A stretch of 35,370 bases of DNA from a bacterium (GCA_018401295.1 JAGYLJ010000008.1:1-35370); one strand, 5' to 3'. Shown: positions 16,078 to 24,002, numbered from the stretch's first letter. The notes: generated by a model from the sequence alone, not told the origin. Numbers and translations are program-made.

Positions 16078-17844
16078 ATGAAAATTAAAAAACAATTATT
16101 TTATTATACTTTTGTAGCCATCTTTGGATTTCTTTCTTTATTTCAATATGCCAACGCAGATATAATAGATGGTACTCGTTCAGGGATGTTAAATGAATCA
16201 AGATGTCGAAACGTGCAGTTTTATCATATTGATCATAACCAAGTTTTCCATCCTGGAGATCCAATAGATTTTGGTTTTACTGCTGAATGTAAGAATCCAG
16301 CTATAACCTGTGGTACTGTTTCTGTGAGCGCTAGATTATCTAATGTTCAAACTGACCCATACTCCGGAGTAGATACGCTTGTTGGGCCATCATTGAACCT
16401 GATAGGAGCTGGCCACCTTGGAGGGACCAAGGTTTCCTGTACAAATTTAACACAACCTTGGGTAAGGATTAGTATGCCAAATATGCCGGCACAAATACCG
16501 TCAGATCTAGCTGAAAATTATGAAGCTGCCGCAACTTGCGAAGATACAATAGTTATCCAGACAAGTAATTGTGGAACCCAAAGATCTGCTCATGGTACAA
16601 AAGATTGTTCAATTGATGGTGTTTGTGGAACTTCAAATGGAAAAACTCTTACAATTGCACCAGCCACAGGCTTATGTACCCAAGTAACAGCTTCTGCTGT
16701 TTCAGGAGATGGTCCTTGGACTTGGTCTTGTTATGGTTCCGGTGGAGGAACCACCGCTTCTTGTAGTGCAAATAAAACAGTTGAACCTCAATGTACTGGT
16801 TCTTTCACCAATTCTACACTCTGTGTAGATGATGACAGCGAGTTAACCATTGATACAGCTAAAACCTTAGTTGACACTTGTTCCACACCAGCTGGTTCTA
16901 CACCAAAATGCGAAACAACTTGTAATTCTGGTTACCAAAGGGTTTATTATGTTGGTACCGATAGTCACCAATGTGACCTGATACCACCTTATTCTTGTAC
17001 TGGTTCAATTCCTAATTCAACTCTCTGTGCTGGTGATAATACTGGTCTAACTTCTGATGTAGCTAAAACCGCAGTTACCGCGTGTTCTTCACCTGCTGGC
17101 TCTGATCCTAAATGTGAGATGGTATGTAATACCGGCTATGTGAAAAGTGAAAATAGTTGTGCTGTTTTACCACCGGAAATTTCAGGTATTTTCAATGTTA
17201 GTGATGTCCCTACAGGAGAAAAACCGACTGCATCTTGGGAGGCCTCTAATTCTGTAAGATGTAATCTATTAAGTGACACCGGATATAGTGATATGGACGT
17301 TTGCGATTCTGTGTCTGATTGTGCTTCTGTAAGTGTTCTTGTTGATAAACCAGTTATGACTGAAACCAACTATACTTTGAACTGTTATAGTATCGATGGT
17401 ACGATTGCAACAGCCCAAGCTAAACCACTTGCTCGTACAGTATTAACAGCCACCCCCGCAGCGGTAACCACTAATTTTTATGGCGGTGGGGCATTCGCAG
17501 AACCAAAGGTTGCATTAAAAATAGTTTCTTGGAATGGTTTTAACGATACAATTTCTTTTAGTTCTGATATTTCTACAAGCTTACCAGAATCACCGGGGAG
17601 TGACACCACTAATAGTGTTGCTTTTGTCCCTTCTGTCTTAACTTTCGCCAACTATTATCCTGTTGCTACAGCAACACCTTCCATGGCCGAAATATTTGCT
17701 TCCTACCGGTTTGATAGTTCTGTTGATGGATCTAAAACAGTTAAGATTTGCAGAGAGAGTTCAGTTGATTGTGCTTCTATTGAAGTTACCGGAGTTGATG
17801 TTATAGGTGAAGACCCTACCAATCCAGCGTTTCAACAATACTAA
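16078..17844 (+). CDS. Secreted Cys-rich repeat surface protein
   Basis: 588 residues with a Sec signal peptide (about 1-27, ending QYANA). A segment near 195-230 (VCGTSNGK...GPWTWSCYGSGGGTTASCSAN) is a module I associate with CPR exported proteins. Two tandem repeats of about 65 residues follow, beginning near 238 and 306: CTGSFTNSTLC...GSTPKCETTCNSGY and CTGSIPNSTLC...GSDPKCEMVCNTGY. Beta-rich segments (about 360-560) complete it; no anchor is obvious. Likely role is adhesion or cell surface structure. It is the second gene of the 15310-17844 unit and ends just before a strong terminator. Confidence 0.75.
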   Translation: MKIKKQLFYYTFVAIFGFLSLFQYANADIIDGTRSGMLNESRCRNVQFYHIDHNQVFHPGDPIDFGFTAECKNPAITCGTVSVSARLSNVQTDPYSGVDTLVGPSLNLIGAGHLGGTKVSCTNLTQPWVRISMPNMPAQIPSDLAENYEAAATCEDTIVIQTSNCGTQRSAHGTKDCSIDGVCGTSNGKTLTIAPATGLCTQVTASAVSGDGPWTWSCYGSGGGTTASCSANKTVEPQCTGSFTNSTLCVDDDSELTIDTAKTLVDTCSTPAGSTPKCETTCNSGYQRVYYVGTDSHQCDLIPPYSCTGSIPNSTLCAGDNTGLTSDVAKTAVTACSSPAGSDPKCEMVCNTGYVKSENSCAVLPPEISGIFNVSDVPTGEKPTASWEASNSVRCNLLSDTGYSDMDVCDSVSDCASVSVLVDKPVMTETNYTLNCYSIDGTIATAQAKPLARTVLTATPAAVTTNFYGGGAFAEPKVALKIVSWNGFNDTISFSSDISTSLPESPGSDTTNSVAFVPSVLTFANYYPVATATPSMAEIFASYRFDSSVDGSKTVKICRESSVDCASIEVTGVDVIGEDPTNPAFQQY

Positions 17845-17864
17845 ACTGAGTAAAAAACAGAATT

Positions 17865-17894
17865 TAAAAAAACACCCTCTCGGGTGTTTTTTTA
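17865..17894 (+). terminator. Terminator after the Cys-rich surface gene
   Basis: A 13-bp stem TAAAAAAACACCC / GGGTGTTTTTTTA with TCTC loop and T-run. Its core resembles the rplU terminator. Confidence 0.85.
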
Positions 17895-17959
17895 ATTTTA
17901 TTCTTGTTATAATACTTTCATATTTATATATAATATTAATCAATAAAAACAATCAAATT

Positions 17960-18625
17960 ATGAATAATTCAGAACAAGGCTTTATCTCAACTAAAATAAT
18001 TCTAATAATTATCGTAATTTTATTTGCTGGTATAGGCAGTTTGTATCTTTTAGGAGCAAAAAATACAGCACCAACTGAAAAAATTAAAACAACAGAAGAA
18101 ACCCCCGAAAATCCAGAAACCGCCAGTTGGAAAACATATCGAAACGAAGAATACGGTTTTGAGTTTAAGTATCCGGAGGATTTAATTACTGAAGAAAATG
18201 AACTACTTTATTATTTAGAATCTGGTATACATATTGATCTAAAAATGAAAGGTGAAAAAGCTGATAAATTTATAGAAGCAGGATGGAATTGTGGTATTTA
18301 CGGGCTCTCTGAAGCCCCAGACTCTTTTAATTTTTCTAAGGATATTATTCAAGATACTACTTTAAAAGTAGCAGATAAAGAAATATTGGTTAGTGAACTA
18401 CAAGAGCCCGCTCCAGGTCTGCGGGGGCCTTTTCCAGGGGGAAATACTGGTTATCGTATATCATATAAAGGCGATGCGGTGAAAAGTATGAAACCATATA
18501 TAATTTTGAACGGTTGGAGTAATTCTTTATCTGATAAGGACATAAAAATTTTAGAAAGTCTGAATTTGTTTAAAAACATAAATGATTGGCCACGTGATGT
18601 AGAAGCTTGTCCAGCAAAAGGATAA
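17960..18625 (+). CDS. Membrane-anchored protein with WKTYxNEEYGFEFKYP domain
   Basis: 221 residues from MNNSEQGFISTKIILIIIVILF. The N-terminus could be a pilin-like leader (Gln-Gly-Phe before the span) or a plain anchor. The outward part begins WKTYRNEEYGFEFKYPEDL, a PsbP-like motif I associate with lipoproteins and anchored proteins of CPR and other bacteria. The end (WPRDVEACPAKG) is short and charged. The reading frame is open upstream to 17807, but that part overlaps the terminator, so the ATG at 17960 is preferred. Function unknown. Confidence 0.7.
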   Translation: MNNSEQGFISTKIILIIIVILFAGIGSLYLLGAKNTAPTEKIKTTEETPENPETASWKTYRNEEYGFEFKYPEDLITEENELLYYLESGIHIDLKMKGEKADKFIEAGWNCGIYGLSEAPDSFNFSKDIIQDTTLKVADKEILVSELQEPAPGLRGPFPGGNTGYRISYKGDAVKSMKPYIILNGWSNSLSDKDIKILESLNLFKNINDWPRDVEACPAKG

Positions 18626-18664
18626 AAAATAAATCCTTTCCATATTCAAATTTATAGACTAACT

Positions 18665-18697
18665 AAAAAAATTCAGCACTCGGTGTTGAATTTTTTT
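18665..18697 (+). terminator. Terminator after the gene at 17960
   Basis: A 15-bp A/T-flanked stem AAAAAAATTCAGCAC / GTGTTGAATTTTTTT with one G-U pair, TCG loop and T-run. Confidence 0.8.
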
Positions 18698-18730
18698 TAA
18701 TCTATAATTTATCATTTAAAATTTATAATT

Positions 18731-18784
18731 CCAAAATGCTTTTAAAAACAGGAATTTTAATTCCTGTTTTTAAAAGCATTTTGG
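18731..18784. terminator. 25-bp perfect hairpin overlapping the end of recR
   Basis: A perfect 25-bp stem with TTTA loop (arms 18731-18755 and 18760-18784). The right arm and loop overlap the last codons and stop codon of recR (ends at 18757). It probably acts as a terminator for recR, yet its length is far beyond the usual and there is no strong T-run on the minus strand. Confidence 0.6.
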
Positions 18785-19368
18785 AAGGTGTTATCATCCA
18801 AATACTCAAGTTCTGTTCCTGTAGACAAACCTCTTCCTAAAGTGGTTATTTTAATAGGGGATTTGGTTTTAACTAATTTTATCTGTTGAGTTAAATATTC
18901 TAATGTATTTTCTCCTTCAGGATTAAGGCTCAAACCTAAAATTATTTCTTTCAGACTCCCATTCTTTTTTTTAATAAGCTCCAATAATTTTTTAATCCTT
19001 ATTCTTTGATTTGGTTCTTTTTCTAAAATAGGTAGTAAACCACCCAACACAAAATAAAGTCCGTTATAATTTCCAACTCTCTCTATATTTTCTAAGTCAG
19101 CATCTTTAGCGACTACCATTAAAACAGATTCATCTCTATTAGGGTTTTCACAAATACGACAGAAGTTAGAATCACTTTCAATAGAATAAAATCTGGAACA
19201 ACTTTCACAAATCTTCACATCTTTTTTTAGTTGTTTAATTAAATCAGCAAATTCATGTAAGAAACCAGGATTTCTAGTCAATAAAAAATGGACAAAACGT
19301 TTAGCTTGTCTTGGTCCGATTCCAGGGAATTTAATAAAATATTCAGCTAATTTATCAATACTGTTCAT
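18757..19368 (-). CDS. recR: Recombination mediator RecR
   Basis: 203 residues, normal length. RecR forms a ring that with RecO (and RecF) loads RecA on gapped DNA. Visible: HhH motif (FPGIGPRQAKRF, about 14-25), a four-Cys zinc finger (Cys54, Cys57, Cys70, Cys73), then the Toprim domain (SVLMVVAKDADLENIERVGNYNGLYFVLGG). The start ATG at 19368 is preceded by TATAAT, 9 nt away. The final codons fall in a 25-bp hairpin. Confidence 0.96.
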   Translation of the reverse strand: MNSIDKLAEYFIKFPGIGPRQAKRFVHFLLTRNPGFLHEFADLIKQLKKDVKICESCSRFYSIESDSNFCRICENPNRDESVLMVVAKDADLENIERVGNYNGLYFVLGGLLPILEKEPNQRIRIKKLLELIKKKNGSLKEIILGLSLNPEGENTLEYLTQQIKLVKTKSPIKITTLGRGLSTGTELEYLDDNTFQNAFKNRN

Positions 19369-19377
19369 AGTTTGGCT

Positions 19378-19383
19378 ATTATA
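19378..19383 (-). promoter_or_regulatory. -10 box (TATAAT) before recR
   Basis: Minus-strand TATAAT with 9 nt (AGCCAAACT) to the ATG at 19368; no SD in the gap. Confidence 0.5.
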
Positions 19384-19418
19384 TCATACTTTAAAAACAG
19401 ATTCTTATTTTTAAACTA

Positions 19419-19447
19419 TTGACATATATATAATTATATAATATAGT
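19419..19447 (+). promoter_or_regulatory. Promoter for the 19502-20006 cassette
   Basis: TTGACA (19419-19424), 17-nt spacer, TATAGT (19442-19447). Predicted start near 19454, giving a leader of about 48 nt with a strong purine-rich SD. Confidence 0.6.
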
Positions 19448-19501
19448 TTGAGCAGGTTGAAAGTATAAGAGTTCATTAAAATAGAAGGGAGGGGAAGGAA
19501 G

Positions 19502-19693
19502 ATGAAAGCCAAAGCTTTAAGTTTAGTTTTAATAATATCTTTGTTAATCGTTATCATAGAGCCGTTTAGTCTTCTACGGGGGAACATTAACCCAGTAGTC
19601 GAAAAAATTCTTATGATTGGATTTAGCCTTATAACTCTGGTTATAATCGGAGTAAAGGTTAAAAAAGAATATAACCATTTTGGTAACAATTAA
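19502..19693 (+). CDS. Small two-span membrane protein with strong SD
   Basis: 63 residues, two hydrophobic spans (about 4-22 and 35-52) and a charged tail KVKKEYNHFGNN. The SD GGGAGGGGAAGGA lies just before the ATG. It starts a two-gene unit with its own promoter and a terminator at 20025. No family recognised. It differs from the housekeeping genes around it, which lack SD sites. Confidence 0.65.
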   Translation: MKAKALSLVLIISLLIVIIEPFSLLRGNINPVVEKILMIGFSLITLVIIGVKVKKEYNHFGNN

Positions 19694-19712
19694 ATTAAAG
19701 GAGGAGAAGGAA

Positions 19713-20006
19713 ATGAACGAAGAAATTTTAGAGAGAACAGAGGAAGAGTTGACCGAATTATTAGGTAGAAGCTTGGCGTGTGTTGAGGTGAAAATTTCCG
19801 GAAAGGTTATCAGCAAGGATCCAAATGGATTCATTATCACTTTTGAAACCAAAAACGGAAATGTGCAGGTAGACATCAACGACGGCATCACAAATACAGA
19901 TATCTTCAAAATAGGTGATACCATCGTCAATCTTCCACTTCAAGGTGCGTATCTTGACGCCAAAGAGAAAAATCTGGTCTTCATTTTCGAGGGTCCAGAC
20001 AGTTAG
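19713..20006 (+). CDS. Small soluble protein, unknown, second gene of SD cassette
   Basis: 97 residues from MNEEILERTEEELTELLG. An N-terminal acidic helix is followed by a beta-rich part (CVEVKISGKVISKDPNGFIITFETKNGNVQVDINDG...IGDTIVNLPLQGAYLDAKEKNLVFIFEG) that reads like a small OB or barrel fold. SD AAAGGAGGAG precedes the ATG at 19713; the longer frame from 19680 would overlap the previous gene. Codons such as GGC, ATC and GAC are more frequent here than in neighbours. Function unknown. Confidence 0.65.
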   Translation: MNEEILERTEEELTELLGRSLACVEVKISGKVISKDPNGFIITFETKNGNVQVDINDGITNTDIFKIGDTIVNLPLQGAYLDAKEKNLVFIFEGPDS

Positions 20007-20024
20007 CTCTTATTCCAAGACGCA

Positions 20025-20052
20025 AAAGCCGAGTCTTCCCAGACTCGGCTTT
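20025..20052. terminator. Terminator between the cassette and dnaB
   Basis: A 12-bp perfect stem AAAGCCGAGTCT / AGACTCGGCTTT with TCCC loop and T-run; the A-run at the left side lets it also serve dnaB on the minus strand. Confidence 0.9.
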
Positions 20053-20066
20053 TTTTATTTAAAAAC

Positions 20067-21458
20067 TTAGAATTCATCTGCTTGTTCTGTTTCTTCTATA
20101 GCAAAGTCACCAAAATCATTTTTGTCTACACTTTGAAAGGTAGCTTTTTTGTCGTTAAAGTTCAGTTCTACTTTTCCAGTTGGTCCATTCCTATGTTTTT
20201 CTATAAGAATTTCTGCCAAGTTAGATTTACCAGAACCATCTTCTAAATTTTCACGGTGTATAAACATAACCACATCGGCATCTTGCTCAATAGAACCGGA
20301 ATCTCGCAAATCTGATAGACGAGGACGCCCCCCACGGCTTTCTACGGCTCGACTCAACTGGGATAGAGCAATCACAGGTACATCTAATTCACGAGCTAAA
20401 TGTTTAAGAGAACGGGAAATTTCAGTAACCTGCTGGACCATTGAATCGGAACCTCTTGATTGAGTTGGCGCCATCAATTGCAGATAATCGACAATAATTA
20501 AACTCAAACCATGTTGTCTTTTCAATTTTCGAGCCACTGATCGCATCCCCAAGATGTTGTTAGAAGCTTGATCATCAATAAAAATAGGAGCTTTTGAAAG
20601 GTGATCTAAAGATTCTCTTATCAAATTAAATTCTTCGTCTGTTGTTAATTTACCAGTTCTTAACTTCCAAGCATCAACATTAGAATCAGCTGCTAACATT
20701 CTATCCACCAACTGTTGAGAACTCATTTCCAGTGAGAAAATGGCCACAGGGTAATTATCATTTACTGCTATTTTTCTGGCGATATCTAAAGCTAAAGAAG
20801 TTTTACCCATAGAGGGTCTGGCTGCTAAAATAATCAAATCAGAATTTTGAAAACCAGATAATTTAGCATCTAATTCTTTAAAACCAGTTGGCACCCCTCT
20901 CAATTTACCATCTGATTTATGTAATCGGTCTAATCTTTCCCAAGCTTCACCCAAAGCATCTTTGATTTTAATGAAAGAACGAGAAACCAGAGAACTAGTA
21001 ACTGCATAAATATTTTTTTCTGCTTTATCCAAAACATCTTCCAAATTTTCTGATTCGTTGTAACCTAAATTAGAAATATCTTCTCCAGCACCAATTAATC
21101 GGCGCATCATATATTTTTTATGAACTATTTTGGCATAGTGTTCTGCATTAGCTGAAGAGGGAACTGTTTCTACTAATTCCGTTAAAAATATATTGCCACC
21201 AATAGAATCTAATTGATTTTGTTCTTTTAAGATGGAAGACAAAGTTAATAAATCCATAGGCTCTTTTTTAGCAAACAGTTCAGTCATAGCTTTAAAAACT
21301 ATACGGTGTTTTTCAGAATAAAAACAATCTTCAGAAATAATATCTAAGATATCATAAATAACCTCAGGCCTTAACATAATAGAACCCAGCAAAGCTTTCT
21401 CAGAATCACTGTTTTGAGGGGGAACTCTTAAACCAGGTTTACTTTTTAATATTTCCAT
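20067..21458 (-). CDS. dnaB: Replicative DNA helicase DnaB
   Basis: 463 residues, full length. The N-terminal DnaB domain (PPQNSDSEKALLGSIMLRPEVI, about 13-110) is followed by the RecA-like helicase core: Walker A AARPSMGKTS (212-221), Walker B LSLIIVDYLQLM, the SRSLKHLARELDVPVIALSQLSR segment with the sensor Gln, and RDSGSIEQDADVVMFIHR with the arginine finger region. It unwinds DNA at the replication fork. ATG at 21458 follows a TAATATAAA-like box by a few bases. No intein is present. The C-terminal tail is short and acidic (EETEQADEF). Confidence 0.97.
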   Translation of the reverse strand: MEILKSKPGLRVPPQNSDSEKALLGSIMLRPEVIYDILDIISEDCFYSEKHRIVFKAMTELFAKKEPMDLLTLSSILKEQNQLDSIGGNIFLTELVETVPSSANAEHYAKIVHKKYMMRRLIGAGEDISNLGYNESENLEDVLDKAEKNIYAVTSSLVSRSFIKIKDALGEAWERLDRLHKSDGKLRGVPTGFKELDAKLSGFQNSDLIILAARPSMGKTSLALDIARKIAVNDNYPVAIFSLEMSSQQLVDRMLAADSNVDAWKLRTGKLTTDEEFNLIRESLDHLSKAPIFIDDQASNNILGMRSVARKLKRQHGLSLIIVDYLQLMAPTQSRGSDSMVQQVTEISRSLKHLARELDVPVIALSQLSRAVESRGGRPRLSDLRDSGSIEQDADVVMFIHRENLEDGSGKSNLAEILIEKHRNGPTGKVELNFNDKKATFQSVDKNDFGDFAIEETEQADEF

Positions 21459-21562
21459 ATCTTTATATTACCACATTTGAAATATCTCCAAATCGCTCAA
21501 ATAGAATAAGATAGGGGATAGAGAGTGGATAGTTATAGAAAATAAGACTATTTTCTATGGTA

Positions 21563-21590
21563 TTGACAGATTTTATTTTTTAAGTATTAT
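21563..21590 (+). promoter_or_regulatory. Promoter for the structured RNA
   Basis: Perfect -35 TTGACA (21563-21568), 16-nt spacer, TATTAT (21585-21590). The RNA is predicted to begin near GGG at 21598. Confidence 0.65.
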
Positions 21591-21597
21591 ATTCAAT

Positions 21598-21925
21598 GGG
21601 TCTGGAGAAGAATGTCTTTTGCCCCAAGATCGAGCCAAATTGAAGTTGCCCCGTATTCGGATGAATAAGCAGGGACTGTAACCATAACGGTCTAATTACC
21701 CCCCGTACACGGGCGAACCACAACAAGGCGTAACCATACGACCTTGAGGTAGCGATCAATTTGGGTCAAAAGAGACAGCTCAGGCGCATGGGAGTTATCG
21801 GAATACGAACCGAAACGACCTATCTTAGATGATATATTTCCTCCTTCATCGGATAAGCCAGAGAGAGGAAGATTCTTCTCCGGAATCCCTTTTTACCGTC
21901 AAGTTTAACTTGACGGTTTTTTATT
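21598..21925 (+). ncRNA. Candidate structured noncoding RNA, family not identified
   Basis: The 5' and 3' parts form a closing helix: GGG (21598-21600) with CCC (21887-21889), and CTGGAGAAGAAT (21602-21613) with ATTCTTCTCCGG (21872-21883), one G-U. Inside are a long-range 9-bp pairing CCAAATTGA/TCAATTTGG (21635-21643 with 21756-21764) and hairpins at 21674-21692, 21702-21713 and about 21725-21745. Two of these hairpins show the same loop core AACCAT. A strong terminator ACCGTCAAGTT / AACTTGACGGT (21895-21917) with a T-run ends it. There is no open frame of note, and it is visibly more GC-rich than its flanks. It does not show the RNase P, tmRNA, SRP or 6S hallmarks I know. Confidence 0.75.
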
Positions 21926-23530
21926 TTATTTATTTTCCAAGACTTCAATACGGGCTTTTAATTCTGCAATTTCGGTATCTTTCTCTAATTTTATAGCATC
22001 AATTTGCCTCTGTTGTTCTTGAATAGCTTTAATAGTAAGTGGGATAAGCTCAGTATAACGAATGCCTAGATAGCCATCTTGGTCAGTTCCCACTACTTCT
22101 GGAAAAACTGTTTGAACATCTTGTGCTATCAAACCAACCCGACGAATATCGTCATCTTCAGTTTTAAATTTATAATAAACTGGACGTAAAAACGCCAATT
22201 TCTCATTAGCATTTTCAATATTACCTAAGATATCTTTTAAACGTAAATCAGAAGACGTTGACCAAGTATTTTGACCAGATGTAAGATAAATACCAGTCCC
22301 AGCTGTGTTTCTAAAATAAACAACATTTCCTGCATTGGCTATTATTTCTAACTTAGCATTTGGTGAAGCTGTACCGATTCCTACATTACCTGTAGGGAAA
22401 ACAACTTTCGTAACTGTATAGCCAGAACGTCCAATATGGAAAGCCATGTTTCCTAATGACCCAGCATCATTTATGGATTGAATGTCAAAACTGCCTGCTT
22501 CGAGACCAGACGTTCTAATTCTCCATAAACGATTATCAACAGCTTCCGAATCATTTTTATAATCTAGATATGCACCAGTACCTGTCACTCTAGCAGAACC
22601 ATAAACATCAAGTTTATAAACTGGCGCCGTCGTCCCGATGCCGACGTTGCCGCCTGAAGATACTCTCATTCTCTCTGATGCAGTTGAACCATCATATGTA
22701 AATACCTTAAAGCCATCTCCGCCACCAACCACTATAGCTCCCTTATTTTGATATGCTAAATAAGCGGTAGCGGCACCATAAGCATCAGAAACTGCATCAG
22801 TCCTACTAAGAATTTGACCAACGTAAGTAGCACCTGTAAATGTACCATCTGCATAAGATATCTCTTGTTTAGCCCTTGGCCCCGTCGTCCCGATTCCGGC
22901 GTTGCCTGTACTTGTTATACGCATCCTTTCCCCATAAGCACCGGAAGTATATGTCCAAAATTCTATTGGTTTATCTGCTCCTGCTGATGCAATAACAGCA
23001 CCTGAAGAGTCATACCCAAGATGTAATCCGAGAGACGTTCCGTCCCAGAAAAGGGCGGTCGAGGTGCCAGTCCCCAAACTTGTACCTGTCGTTTGAACTA
23101 CGAATTTATACGATGGCCCCGTCGTCCCGATGCCGACGTTGCCGTCATATTGGACACGTAACCTTTCACCCCAAGATGACCCGTTGTGAGTTACGAATGT
23201 CAAGCCACTTGACGCTCCTACACTTCCTATGGTTCCTAAATTTGCCGATGTGTCATATCCAAGCCACAAACCCTCTGACTGATCTCCGTCACGGAAAAAG
23301 GTGTTGTAGTAAATTGTCCCCGTTAAATTTGTGCCTACACCCTTGACATCTAATGGAGTTGCAGGCGCCGTCGTCCCGATACCGACTAATCCGCTTTCTA
23401 ATACCGTTACCTTTTCTGCTCCAGTGCTATCTTGCAAGTTCAAAATGTCGGCACCTAAACCTTGAACGGATAATCTTGCTAATGGCCCCGTCGTCCCCAC
23501 CCCCACATTCCCACTTGTATCAATAGTCAT
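21926..23530 (-). CDS. S74-type surface repeat protein (main part of a frameshifted gene)
   Basis: 534 residues in this frame, a beta-helical or fibre-like protein. Repeats containing GNVGIGTTGP-type motifs occur about every 50-90 residues, with 'GERMRI' and 'LGYDSS'-type segments between. The C-terminus is an S74 intramolecular chaperone domain: SSDLRLKDILGNIENANEKL, FLRPVYYKF, RRVGLIAQDVQTVFPEVV, then a coiled coil (TIKAIQEQQRQIDAIKLEKD...). In phage tail spikes this domain drives trimerisation and cuts itself off; here it is likely a cell surface fibre. The true N-terminus lies upstream at 24002, joined through two frame changes near 23670-23720. The repeat motifs are coded by GC-rich near-identical DNA. 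Confidence 0.88.
   Translation of the reverse strand: MTIDTSGNVGVGTTGPLARLSVQGLGADILNLQDSTGAEKVTVLESGLVGIGTTAPATPLDVKGVGTNLTGTIYYNTFFRDGDQSEGLWLGYDTSANLGTIGSVGASSGLTFVTHNGSSWGERLRVQYDGNVGIGTTGPSYKFVVQTTGTSLGTGTSTALFWDGTSLGLHLGYDSSGAVIASAGADKPIEFWTYTSGAYGERMRITSTGNAGIGTTGPRAKQEISYADGTFTGATYVGQILSRTDAVSDAYGAATAYLAYQNKGAIVVGGGDGFKVFTYDGSTASERMRVSSGGNVGIGTTAPVYKLDVYGSARVTGTGAYLDYKNDSEAVDNRLWRIRTSGLEAGSFDIQSINDAGSLGNMAFHIGRSGYTVTKVVFPTGNVGIGTASPNAKLEIIANAGNVVYFRNTAGTGIYLTSGQNTWSTSSDLRLKDILGNIENANEKLAFLRPVYYKFKTEDDDIRRVGLIAQDVQTVFPEVVGTDQDGYLGIRYTELIPLTIKAIQEQQRQIDAIKLEKDTEIAELKARIEVLENK
22626..22651 (-). repeat. GC-rich module repeated in and between the two surface genes
   Basis: On the minus strand the module reads GGCAACGTCGGCATCGGGAC followed by GACGGC and encodes GNVGIGTT. 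Near-exact copies lie at about 22881-22906, 23119-23143, 23364-23385 (left part) and, in the second gene, at 34264-34292 and 34510-34538. The flanking coding DNA is AT-rich and divergent. Confidence 0.75.
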
Positions 23531-23717
23531 CTTAGAAGTTCCATTAGTTAAGAAACGAAGGTCTGTATTAGTTAGAGTTCCTATGGAGCCTTGAGTAGTA
23601 CCTGACCAGATACCTGTGGTAATAGAGTTAGTGACATCTGTGACTTTGAGAGCTGATTGTCCATCTCCTGAGACTTCGAGGAGACAGAAGGTGTGGAGGT
23701 ACCTATACCTACATTAC

Positions 23718-24002
23718 CTAGTTGTAATAGAGTAAGTTACCTACTTTTGTCCAGAGGGAGGAGAGAGATGTAATGATGTATTCTAGTCTTTCTATGAGAC
23801 TACCATCGTTATTAGCTGTGACATTGGTAGAATCAAAGTCATTGTTGTTATTGTTAGCTCCTAGGATGTTTTGGGGAAAGTCTTGATCTGAAGAGGATGG
23901 GGCTGTTGTGGGTTCGGTGAAGGCTGCTTGAGTAACATTACTAATTAAAATGATTAATATCACTGATATTAGGAGAATTGTTTTTTTGGGAAAGATTTTC
24001 AT
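23718..24002 (-). CDS. N-terminal part of the frameshifted S74 surface gene (signal peptide)
   Basis: 94 residues: a Sec signal peptide (about 1-27, MKIFPKKTILLISVILIILI...VTQA), an Asn-rich linker (GANNNNNDFDSTNVTANNDGS) and LIERLEYIITSLSSLWTKVGNLLYYN, then a stop. In another frame the DNA goes on as LGNVGIGTSTPSVSS, and after a second change as GDGQSALKVTDVTNSITTGIW...TNGTSKMTIDTSGNVGVG, which joins the S74 frame at 23530. Two single-base deletions would account for both breaks. So this is the secretion signal of the same gene, not a separate one. Confidence 0.8.
   Translation of the reverse strand: MKIFPKKTILLISVILIILISNVTQAAFTEPTTAPSSSDQDFPQNILGANNNNNDFDSTNVTANNDGSLIERLEYIITSLSSLWTKVGNLLYYN

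Noticed and set aside
19574-19943. Antisense open frames over the 19502-20006 cassette
   Set aside because: The plus-strand frames have strong SDs, a promoter and a terminator; the antisense frames have none.
21598-21890. The structured RNA as RNase P RNA
   Set aside because: TTAGATGA is suggestive, but I could not find the conserved GAAAGTCC-type P4 5' strand or the ACAGAAnnnGGCTTA segment. A covariance search should decide.
21926-24002. The S74 repeat gene as part of a prophage or a diversity-generating retroelement
   Set aside because: No reverse transcriptase, template repeat, integrase, capsid or other tail gene is nearby. CPR genomes carry such genes as surface proteins.
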